The notes under the pieces were generated by a model. The model saw only the letters and a program-made list of their open reading frames with translations. It was not told where the DNA came from and did no database searches. Shown here piece by piece: positions 42,384-50,700 of a stretch of 64,000 nucleotides of DNA. Made by a program: the position numbers and the translations under genes. Position 1 is the first letter of the stretch; each line of letters opens with the position of its first letter. Source of the stretch: Hellea sp965224755 (GTDB lineage: Bacteria; Pseudomonadota; Alphaproteobacteria; Caulobacterales; Maricaulaceae); the NCBI GenBank assembly GCA_965224755.1, contig OZ245061.1, positions 62,001-126,000 of the forward strand, read 5' to 3'.

Positions 42384-43004
42384 ATGACAAAAGAGCAAAT
42401 TTTAGACGATCTCAAATATGCCAGAGAAATCGCCGAAGACGGCAAATATGCCCCCTTGCTTGGCGGGCGTATTGGCTTGATGTGGGGTTGTCTGCTCATC
42501 CCGACACTTCTTTTCACCGGACTAACTCATATGGGAAAGTTCAATTTAGGCGAAGAAGCTATCGGCTTTGTTTGGATGGCCTTTGGCGTTATTGGCGGGA
42601 TTATGACCTTTATCCTCGGCCGCAGCCTGGCCTCAAAACCCGGCGTAAATTCAGTTGGCAATCAAGTTGAACAAGCGACATGGACAGCCTCGGCGCTGCT
42701 ATTATTCGGCTTGGCTTTATCCATCGCCTATGCGGTCGGCGTGGGCGGCAAGCCAGTTTGGCTATTTGATATTATCATGGCCGTTGCTTTTGGCACCTAT
42801 GCCCTTAATTATTATGTACTCGCTAAAATTAGCGGCGATAAAGGGCTTTATATACCCATGTTTATTAGCTTTGGTTTGATGGTCTTTATCATGATCTTTT
42901 TAGGACAGCCTTTTATTTATCTTGTGGCCGCTGTCGGCATTATCTTCACGGTCATTATACCGGCGCTGACACATCTTAAGAATGAGCCTAAAAATGTCGG
43001 CTAA
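42384..43004 (+). CDS. Six-helix membrane protein paired with a winged-helix regulator
   Basis: This is a 206-residue protein with a charged N-terminus (TKEQILDDLKYAREIAEDGK) and about six membrane helices, beginning with GRIGLMWGCLLIPTLLFTGL. The helices alternate with short loops, and the C-terminus is basic. I do not recognise a named domain. AAGGAG lies 7 bases before the start. The regulator gene overlaps its 3' end, and twin operators lie upstream. This suggests a self-regulated two-gene unit in which the membrane protein is the output or signal sensor; the pairing is seen in the sequence but the role is not known. Confidence 0.82.
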   Translation: MTKEQILDDLKYAREIAEDGKYAPLLGGRIGLMWGCLLIPTLLFTGLTHMGKFNLGEEAIGFVWMAFGVIGGIMTFILGRSLASKPGVNSVGNQVEQATWTASALLLFGLALSIAYAVGVGGKPVWLFDIIMAVAFGTYALNYYVLAKISGDKGLYIPMFISFGLMVFIMIFLGQPFIYLVAAVGIIFTVIIPALTHLKNEPKNVG

Positions 43005-43308
43005 GCCAGAAAAAAAACCAGACCTGAACCTCTCCGCCATTGACGATGTCATTCACGGGCGGCTTAGGCTCGGTATCATGGCTTATCTCTCGGCTGTAAA
43101 TCCGGCGAGTTTTCCCGAACTGCTCAAAAAGACCGATGCCAGCAATGGCAACCTCTCGACCCATCTGACCAAGCTGGAAAGCGCAGGCTATATCCGCCAA
43201 GAAAAGGGCTATAAAGGCAAGCGCCCGCAGACATTAGTTCACCTAACGAAAAACGGTCGCGCGGCGTGGATTACCTATTTGGACGCGATGCGGGATTTAC
43301 TAGGGTAA
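42994..43308 (+). CDS. Winged-helix transcriptional regulator (HTH_34/MarR-like)
   Basis: This is a 104-residue DNA-binding protein. Its winged helix reads IDDVIHGRLRLGIMAYLSAV, then FPELLKKTDASNGNLSTHLT, then KLESAGYIRQEKGYKGKRPQ, and the wing ends LVHLTKNGRAAWITYLDAM, as in the HTH_34 family of small regulators. It overlaps the membrane protein gene by 11 bases. ATG at 42982 would add four residues and is also possible. It probably binds the AGTTTG-N5-CAAACT repeats upstream of 42384, controlling both its own operon and the divergent DUF2141 gene. Confidence 0.88.
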   Translation: MSAKPEKKPDLNLSAIDDVIHGRLRLGIMAYLSAVNPASFPELLKKTDASNGNLSTHLTKLESAGYIRQEKGYKGKRPQTLVHLTKNGRAAWITYLDAMRDLLG

Positions 43309-43324
43309 AGAAAAGGGCCAAGAC

Positions 43325-44518
43325 ATGAGCTATATTGAAGAGAGCCAAGCAGCAGGGCGGCATATCATGCCTGATATCGTGCGGGCCTTTGCGCTTTTCG
43401 GGATTGTCCTCGTCAATGTCGCCTATCTCGCTTATCCGGGCGCGACGACCTATCATAGCGGCGGTTTGAATAATGGCCTCGATAATACCGCCTATTTCGC
43501 TGTGAATGCGCTCTTCTTGTTTAAATCTTATACGCTTTTCTCGTTTATGTTTGGGGCCGGGCTGGCCTACCAGATGATGTCGGCGCAGCGGGCAAGCAAG
43601 CCTTTCGGCCCGCGTTATTTCCGGCGGATTATCGGCTTGATTATTCTCGGTACCCTGCATGTCAGCCTCGCTTTTATTGGCGATATTTTGATTATTTACG
43701 CAGTGCTGAGCGCGGCGTTATTTTTGTTTCGCAAAGCTAAAGTCAAGACCCTGATGCGAGTCGGTATCGGCTTTGTCATCCTGCAAATCCTGCTGGCCAG
43801 CCTCGCAACCCTTGGGATTTATGCGGGCGAAATCTATGCCCCCGAAGACATGACCAAAGCGCTCACCGAGCTTGAAGCTACACTGCCTGAAACTTTTGCT
43901 ATTTTTAGCGATGGTAGCTTTATGGAGATTGCGGCTAAACGCTGGCAGGAATGGGTCGGGTATATCGGCTTTTCAAGCTGGCTACAGGGACCGGGTGTTT
44001 TCGGCTTTTTCCTACTAGGACTGGCGGCAGTGCGCACCGGCGTCATCAGCGACCCTAAAGCCCCGCTTTGGGCAAAGGCCCGAAAACTTTATCTGCCCAT
44101 TGGCCTGATGATTAGCCTTGCAGGCGCCTATGTCATGGCGGGGGCGCATAATCCGGTATCATCCCGTAGCATGCTTGGCACGACCCTGATTATTATCGGC
44201 GCGCCCTTTGCCTCACTCGGCTATCTCGGCCTGATTGCAAAATGGGCGGGCGGGCCGCTCACGACATTCAAGGTCTTTTTGGCGCGGGGCGGCACAGCAA
44301 CGCTGACCGCTTACCTGATGCAATCTCTCATCCTGTCACTGATATTTTGCGGCTATGGCCTTGGCTTATATGGCAAGATCGGCGCAGCAGGCTGTATCGC
44401 GATTGCATTGGCCACAGGGATTTTCACGATTGTCTTTTCCAGCCTTTGGCGCAAAAAATTCAAGCGCGGGCCGATGGAAGCCCTCCTGCGCAGCTGGACC
44501 TATCTGGGCGCGCGCTAG
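43325..44518 (+). CDS. DUF418 family membrane protein
   Basis: This is a 397-residue protein with about nine to ten membrane helices. DIVRAFALFGIVLVNVAYLA at residues 18-37 is the conserved N-terminal helix of the DUF418/acyltransferase-related family. LFLFKSYTLFSFMFGAGLAY, GFFLLGLAAVRTGV and the C-terminal DUF418 core (RGGTATLTAYLMQSLILSLI, then YGLGLYGKIG) fit well. The C-terminus ends GPMEALLRSWTYLG, a usual ending of this family. Proposed roles include transport or membrane-lipid modification, but nothing is shown. It follows the winged-helix gene by 16 bases and may be co-transcribed. Confidence 0.87.
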   Translation: MSYIEESQAAGRHIMPDIVRAFALFGIVLVNVAYLAYPGATTYHSGGLNNGLDNTAYFAVNALFLFKSYTLFSFMFGAGLAYQMMSAQRASKPFGPRYFRRIIGLIILGTLHVSLAFIGDILIIYAVLSAALFLFRKAKVKTLMRVGIGFVILQILLASLATLGIYAGEIYAPEDMTKALTELEATLPETFAIFSDGSFMEIAAKRWQEWVGYIGFSSWLQGPGVFGFFLLGLAAVRTGVISDPKAPLWAKARKLYLPIGLMISLAGAYVMAGAHNPVSSRSMLGTTLIIIGAPFASLGYLGLIAKWAGGPLTTFKVFLARGGTATLTAYLMQSLILSLIFCGYGLGLYGKIGAAGCIAIALATGIFTIVFSSLWRKKFKRGPMEALLRSWTYLGAR

Positions 44519-44578
44519 GACGCAATTACCGCTATCGCCAATGCTGGTTTTTGTCTAAGGCAGGCGCAGGAGAGCCTG

Positions 44579-45112
44579 ATGACCGACACCAATTGCAGCC
44601 TATGTTCAGCCGCTAATGACCTTGGCAGATACGACGTGCCCGACTCGCCTTCGCCTGAGTACATCACGCTCTGCGGAACGTGCCGGGCGCAGATCGAAAG
44701 CGGAGTTTTAGACACTAACCACTTCCAAGCCTTGACCACAGCAATGTGGAGCGAAACCCCTGCCGTGCAGGTTATGGCTTATCGTCTTTTAACGCAATTA
44801 TCCTCAGAAAGCTGGGCTGCCGATGCGCTTGATATGCTTTATCTGGACGAACCGACAAAAGCTTGGGCCGAAGCCGGGGCAAAAGCCCCCAGCCAGGGCG
44901 AGCCCGTGCGCGACGCAAACGGCGCTATTTTAAACGCAGGCGACAGCGTCACGCTCATCAAAGACCTCGCCGTCAAAGGCGCGGGGTTTACCGCCAAACG
45001 CGGCACAATTGTACGCGGCATCTCACTAACCGACAATCCGCTACATATTGAAGGCCGCGTTAATGGCCAGCGCATTGTCCTCGTATCTGCGTTCTTGAAA
45101 AAGTCGGCCTAG
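44579..45112 (+). CDS. PhnA-like zinc-ribbon protein
   Basis: This is a 177-residue cytoplasmic protein. Its N-terminal zinc ribbon uses Cys6, Cys9, Cys32 and Cys35 (CSLCSAANDLGRYDV and ITLCGTCRAQIESG). The C-terminal domain is the PhnA/YjdM domain with VRDANGAILNAGDSVTLIKD, then LAVKGAGFTAKRGTIVRGIS and a terminal VLVSAFLKKSA. Despite the name, the family is not proven to act in phosphonate use and no phn genes are nearby. It reads in the same direction as the DUF418 gene. Confidence 0.87.
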   Translation: MTDTNCSLCSAANDLGRYDVPDSPSPEYITLCGTCRAQIESGVLDTNHFQALTTAMWSETPAVQVMAYRLLTQLSSESWAADALDMLYLDEPTKAWAEAGAKAPSQGEPVRDANGAILNAGDSVTLIKDLAVKGAGFTAKRGTIVRGISLTDNPLHIEGRVNGQRIVLVSAFLKKSA

Positions 45113-45213
45113 ATTACAAAGTCTTATTATTACGCCATAATGAATCCTTAATTACGCCCTTTTGCCGCCAAAAGCTCTGCCTATAAGCGGCCTTGTAAGA
45201 ACAGGAGGCCATT

Positions 45214-45297
45214 ATGCGGCGTTATACATTCGAGAAATTCGTGCTTGGCGCAACACTGCTACTCTCGGCTTTAGTGGCCATAACCGCATCTGCCTGA
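45214..45297 (+). CDS. 27-residue putative small membrane protein
   Basis: A short frame, MRRYTFEKFVLGATLLLSAL followed by VAITASA and a TGA stop, has a perfect AGGAGG ribosome-binding site 5 bases before its ATG. The peptide has a basic N-terminus and one hydrophobic segment of about 17 residues, so it should insert in the inner membrane or be a cleaved leader (it ends ASA). It stands alone in a 330-base gap between the PhnA-like and proline-rich genes. No homologue can be judged by eye. Confidence 0.5.
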   Translation: MRRYTFEKFVLGATLLLSALVAITASA

Positions 45298-45445
45298 CAA
45301 AAATTTAATCCACATATGCAGTTTCACGGGAAAATTTGCTGTTGGCTCCCCCTTGGCGATACTGTTTTAACAGCTTAGGCTAAGGTGATGCCGGGCTGTC
45401 CGGCGATTCATCGCCGATAGAAGAGCCCATAGAGCACCACCACAC

Positions 45446-47065
45446 GTGAACCTGCCTGTCACATTTTTCGCGAATTTTTCGCCCTATCATGATCCCGACC
45501 CTGTTTCGGATTTTTATGAAGATACAGCACAGCGTATCACCAGCGTGGTCGCATTGGTTTTTGCCGTGCATATTGCCATTTTCTTCATGCTCTCCACGCG
45601 TTTTGTTATGCCGGATATGATCGAGGAAGAGCTCGAACCTATCCCCGTACAGATCATCGCTTTTGAAGACCTGCCTGCCGTGCCCGCTCCGCCGCCCGAA
45701 ATCACTGAGCTGCGCCCCGCCGTTCCCGCTCCGGCCCCGCCGCCTAAAATCAAGCCCAAGCCCAAGCCTGCGCCGCCCCCGCCGCCGCCAACACCGGAGC
45801 CCGAACCCAAGCCGGAGATCGCGCCGCCCCCGCCGCCGCCCGAAATTCTATCCCAGCCCATCATCGAGCCGGAACCCGACCCTTTGCCTGCTCCGGCGGA
45901 AACTCCGCCGCCGCCTGAGCCTGAGCCGATTATACAGCCCGAACCTGTGCCGCAGCCCATCCCCGTTCCGCCCGAGCCTATTGTTGAGCCCGTCATCGAG
46001 CCGGCCCCGATCATCGAAATGTTCGAGCCTTTGCCGGAGCCTGTGCCTGAACCTGAGCCGGAACCGATTATCGAGATATTCGAGCCGGCCCCCGAAATCA
46101 TCGAGGAACCTCTGCCGGACGTTCTGCCCGAGCCTATATTGGAGCCTGAGCCTTATATTACGCAGGTCCCAACGGAGCTCCCGCCTTTGCCCGGTCCGAT
46201 TATAGAAGAGACATTGCCGGAGCTTCCGCAACTTGAAGATCTGCCGCCTTTGCCGACCCCGGAGCCTGAAACCATTGTCGAAACACCGCCTGCCCTGCCT
46301 GCGCCCGAGCCGGAAATTATCGAAACTCCGCCCGATACGGAGCCTGCGATTATTACAACCGCCCCAACTATTCTCGCTTCGCCCGATGCGCCGACAACAT
46401 CGGAAGAAGCCAAAACCGCTGTGCCCCAATCTCAATCTGACCCTTTTATTGATTTCATCAAGAAAAACCCGGTCGGTAGAGGCGCGCGGCAACCCGCAAC
46501 GGGCAGACCAGCAGTCCGCAATCCCGCTATCGCCGGGCCAAGCGCAGGCGGCGGAAATATCAACGCCCCGCCGACAATAGGTACAAAGCGCGGCCCGTCT
46601 GGCCCGACAAATTGGACACTGACACAGCGCCCCTCCGGCGAAGGGCTGGGCGAAGGCTATGGCGGGCTTGTGCTGGATATGCGCTGCCGCGAGGCGCAGA
46701 AAACCCATCTAGAATGTCCTGAATATCTGCGTAAGTTCAGAGGCCGTAATGCGGCGGGCTGGGAGAATTTCAATGGCATGGCCGGGCGCGGTACAGATCG
46801 CGGCACGACAACGGCCTCTCATATTGCAGGCGGGGGAACTGTTGGCGGCGGGACCTCTCAATTAGGACGCATTGGCGATAACTCGGTGAATGGCGGCGGG
46901 CCCTCTACATCAATCCTTGACGACCCCGCCAATAGTTTTGACCGCACCTTCCCCGGCAAAGATTTTGACTATGGCCAAAATGACGGACGCCGCCTGCGTG
47001 ACCTGCTAACCCCGCCCGAGGATGAAGAGCCGATTGAATTAATCCTCACCCCGCCAGAAGAATAG
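45446..47065 (+). CDS. Proline-rich TonB-like membrane-anchored periplasmic protein
   Basis: This is a 539-residue protein with one N-terminal helix (SVVALVFAVHIAIFFMLSTR, about residues 32-52), a type II anchor like TonB. Residues 75-320 are an extreme Pro/Glu/Ile-rich stretch (PKIKPKPKPAPPPPPPTPEP and many PEPEPI units) long enough to span the periplasm. The C-terminal 150 residues are Gly/Arg/Asn-rich with a conserved-looking LVLDMRCREAQKTHLECPEY and no recognisable TonB_C domain. Start appears to be GTG at 45446 without a clear ribosome-binding site; a hairpin (CGGCGAT-tc-ATCGCCG, 45401-45416) lies in the leader. No exbB/exbD are near. Confidence 0.75.
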   Translation: MNLPVTFFANFSPYHDPDPVSDFYEDTAQRITSVVALVFAVHIAIFFMLSTRFVMPDMIEEELEPIPVQIIAFEDLPAVPAPPPEITELRPAVPAPAPPPKIKPKPKPAPPPPPPTPEPEPKPEIAPPPPPPEILSQPIIEPEPDPLPAPAETPPPPEPEPIIQPEPVPQPIPVPPEPIVEPVIEPAPIIEMFEPLPEPVPEPEPEPIIEIFEPAPEIIEEPLPDVLPEPILEPEPYITQVPTELPPLPGPIIEETLPELPQLEDLPPLPTPEPETIVETPPALPAPEPEIIETPPDTEPAIITTAPTILASPDAPTTSEEAKTAVPQSQSDPFIDFIKKNPVGRGARQPATGRPAVRNPAIAGPSAGGGNINAPPTIGTKRGPSGPTNWTLTQRPSGEGLGEGYGGLVLDMRCREAQKTHLECPEYLRKFRGRNAAGWENFNGMAGRGTDRGTTTASHIAGGGTVGGGTSQLGRIGDNSVNGGGPSTSILDDPANSFDRTFPGKDFDYGQNDGRRLRDLLTPPEDEEPIELILTPPEE

Positions 47066-47074
47066 GCCCCATCA

Positions 47075-47120
47075 CGTCCTCACCCCGCTGAAGCGAGGTG
47101 AGGACGCGATAGTCTTTTTT
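47075..47120 (+). terminator. Strong Rho-independent terminator
   Basis: CGTCCTCACC (47075-47084) pairs perfectly with GGTGAGGACG (47097-47106), and inside them CGCT-ga-AGCG pairs too. Eight bases after the stem a run of six T follows (47115-47120). It ends the transcript of the proline-rich protein gene. Confidence 0.85.
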
Positions 47121-47127
47121 GTTTACT

Positions 47128-47676
47128 TCATTGCGCCGCGTAATTCTCGGAAATTGTTTTCAGCCTTTTAAGCGCAATATCGAAATCGGCTTCGCGCTGT
47201 CCTTGCCTCATCTTTGCAGCGACCCTGTCCAAGAAAGGAAAGCCGCCTAGAGCGGTTTCTGATTTTGTCAGCACAGTGACGCCCTCGCCCTCCGCCAAAG
47301 GCAGAATCGCATGGGTGGCCGTGGCGTCCCGGCCCGCGAGATTAACTTTGACCTGTACAAATTCGACCGGCTGACTTTGAACGATTTCTTGCGAGCCAAA
47401 AAGAAGGTTTTTAGGCCCACCTTGCCACGCCACAGTCTGGCCGATACCCGTTTCCGCCCCTCCGTAAACAATTTGCGCGCCCTGCAAGCGATCATAGAGG
47501 GGCGACCATTGCGAATAGAGTTTGAGATCATTGAGAAAGGGAAAGACATCTTCGGGATAGGCTTCTATCGTAATCGAGCGCTCAACCATCTGGGTGGCAG
47601 GCATAAAAAACCCTGCCGTGCAGATTCCGGCAAAAACCAACAGAATGAAAAATATTCCCCGCAGGAGCCACTTCAT
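47128..47676 (-). CDS. SRPBCC-family (polyketide cyclase/START-like) protein
   Basis: This is a 182-residue protein with an N-terminal membrane helix (WLLRGIFFILLVFAGICTAG), then a START/Bet v1-like domain: VERSITIEAYPEDVFPFLND opening, QWSPLYDRL, GAETGIGQTVAWQGG and VTVLTKSETALGGFPFLDRV. The family binds hydrophobic ligands; the specific ligand is unknown. The membrane anchor with an external ligand-binding domain fits many alphaproteobacterial paralogues. It is divergent from the P450-DyP gene, only 97 bases away, so the two could share control. Confidence 0.85.
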   Translation of the reverse strand: MKWLLRGIFFILLVFAGICTAGFFMPATQMVERSITIEAYPEDVFPFLNDLKLYSQWSPLYDRLQGAQIVYGGAETGIGQTVAWQGGPKNLLFGSQEIVQSQPVEFVQVKVNLAGRDATATHAILPLAEGEGVTVLTKSETALGGFPFLDRVAAKMRQGQREADFDIALKRLKTISENYAAQ

Positions 47677-47773
47677 AGCCTCACATCTCCAGCTTCATGA
47701 ATTCATGTCTTATGGAGAATATGGCTGCTTTGCAAGCTAAGGCGTAATAAAATGACAACGCGCCGCGCAAAAA

Positions 47774-50700
47774 ATGACATTGACCTCAACCGGAATTTAC
47801 GGCCTAAATACATCTCTAGGTGGGCGGGCGAATTATATGGCGGATAAAAATAGTACTGATTTCAAAAACCACGGCAAGGGCCTGCCAAATTCCGAGGCTA
47901 TGGCCAAGATGGCCGGCTGGATATTTGCCGCGCCCGAACGCCGTAGCCTTAAATATACGCTAGCCGGGAAAATCGGCAAAGCCCCACTTGATATTCACTA
48001 TATAGCCCGGCACAGCGACGTTATGGATGTATTGCGCGGGCCTTTAAAAGTCCATGTCAGCCTCGCCCATTATGATGATTTGATGAAAAGCGCGACCAAG
48101 AGCACCCCCTCCGGACAATTGGAATTTTTGCTCGGCGCGCCCACGAATATGAAAACCGAGCGCTGGGATATTCTGGGCAGCGCTTTCGCCGTGCCGCCTA
48201 AAATGGCTCGGACCGATACAAAAATCTTTGAAGATATAGCCCAACGCGCGGTCGATAAGGCGGTTGATGTTGTGCTCAGAGATGTTGGTAAAGGCGGCAC
48301 TTTTAATGCCGTCAAAGACTATGGCTATCTGGTGCCTTATCTGGCGGGCATTGAGATGACCGGGCTGTCCATGCCCGAAAAGCCGTCTTTGATTTTGAAA
48401 GCCGCCACCGCCTTTCGCAATAAAGGTAAAAAAGATAAGTTCAAAGCGGAAGGCGACACCGGGCAAGCCGCACAGCTTTTACTGTGGTCACAAATGATCT
48501 TCGGCCATGCCTTTGCCAATGTCGGCGACCGTATGGGCCTAATGCGCATCGGCAATTGTATCGCGACCCGGCAATATATGAAATATATACGCCATTCGAT
48601 GAGCGAAGCTTACATCCCGCCCGCAGGCTCACTGATCGCAAGGTTCAAAGCTGTTCGGCATGAATTTCCAAATATCAGCGACGATGCCTACGCCCATCAT
48701 GTCGCCAGCACCGTCTATGAATTTGCCGGCACGATTGTCATCCTCGCCGGCACATCTTTTTCAAATATCCTGTCGACTATTTTTGAGAAAAACATGGAGA
48801 TCGGAGATTATTTAGCTCTGATTACGGATAAGGATAATCTCGCCTTGGACGAAGCCATGCGCCTGACCCCGACGACAGGGCAGCTCTTCCGCCGCGTCGA
48901 AAAAGATTTTACGCTCGGCGATCAAAGTTTCAAAGTGGGCGATATGATCTGCCTGATCCTCGCCGCTGCAATGCGCGACCCGGCTGTTTTCCCCGAGCCT
49001 GACACATTTTCAGATTTTTCGACATCAGCGCCAAAACGCGACCGTATTAATTATTTAAATTTCGGCGCTAACGAAATTGCTAAAAATCCATTTAATCCAC
49101 AAGACGGCACCCACCCCTGTTTCGGTCAATATTGGGCGCGCGACCTTATGCATAAAATGCTGCAAGGCCTATCCCTGCTGCCGAATTTAAAACCTATGGG
49201 CAAGATGACACATTTCGTCGGCATGCCCGACGCCCTACCAATGGCCTTCACGCCGCCGCCCGCAATTATGAAAGCCGAAGAGATGCAGCCTGAACCGGCG
49301 CAGAATATCTATACAATTTGCACCGAGATTTGCGGCGACCCCACTGAGCGTGAAGCCTTGGATACGCGAGTACGCAAAGCGATTGAAAGGCTTGGTAATC
49401 CGGCGGATAAAGATATGCGCGAGCGGCTTCTTGCAACAGGCTGTATTCACTTTATCAGCCTCACCGTTATCGAAGGTGCCAATGAAAAAGAGCCGTCCTA
49501 TCTGGTCATGGAAATGGCGGCAGACGGGGATGAAGATGATGTGCTACAAACCATTTGCAGCCATGCCGGCGAGCGCATTTTCCCTATTTTTCAGATCGCA
49601 GGCTGCGTTAAAAAACGCGAGCATCTGATCGGCCATCTACAGGATCATGCCGTCACATTGACCCAATCGGCCTGGCCTGAGTTTTTCTCGGGCAAGGGCC
49701 GCAACGGGCTTGGCTTTAACGGCACGCCCGGACTCAGCGTTCAGCGCATTCAAGCCGAAGAAGACCTGGCTAATTTTGTCGGCAATAAAATTACCGAGCT
49801 CGATAGGGAAGGCGCAGGTAGCGAGGCAAAATCGCCGCAGCAGATATTACAAGAGGTTCGCAGCGAGCTCGCATCGCCGGATTTGACCACGCAAGCGCCC
49901 GAGGCGGCAAGGGTCTTATGGACTCTGGAAAACTCTAAACCGCCAGTCTTCGCCGAAACCCCCGACTCGCCTTGGAACAAAGGCGGCGGGATGATGGATA
50001 ATATCGCAAAATTGTTTCCGCGCGCTTTCCTCGCCTATTTCGGCCTGTTATATCTCGCGGTCGCGGCCTTTACCTCTTTCATTATATTTGGCGGCAAAAC
50101 TACAAAAGCCGCCCTGTGCAAAGCTGCAGAAGGTTGCAGGTTCCCGGGCGATACCGACGGCACCAATATTCTGCCCAATCCGGTAAACCTCTCCGAACTT
50201 AGTCAAATACCCGACACAGCGGGAACCCTATTTCTCTATCACAGCCCGATAAATGTTTTGTTGGGCATTTTGGCGGCTTTTATCTTTTCTATCGTCATGG
50301 CGATTGCCGCAACATGGCTGCGTAAAGGCACAGATAAAATCTTCAGCTACGGCTTTGCTCGTATGGGCCATATTTTTTGGTTCGTCTTGGCGCTGGTGCT
50401 TTTCATAGGGTATCATACCGCTTATCCCTATTTGCCTGAGTCCTTGCAATGGAAACCGCTTGGCCGCAGCGGCATGGATTTCTACCGTATCGGTATCTAT
50501 CATTGGCTTTGGGCCGCCGGTTTTACAGCCATATTTACAGGCAGCGCGATTATTGGCGGGCGTTTGCGCCCCAGCCGCTCACTTGCAGCGATTTTAGCAA
50601 CCTTCATGATGGCGATTACAACATTGTCCATCGGCACAAACCAGCTCCGCATCATGGCCGTGCGAAATGGCGATGGCGGGGATTACGAGATTCTCAACCG

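Noticed and set aside
45514..46708. Long open frames on the minus strand opposite the proline-rich gene
   Set aside because: They mirror the Pro/Glu repeat composition of the plus-strand gene, giving Gly/Ser- or Arg-rich translations, and have no ribosome-binding site or family features.
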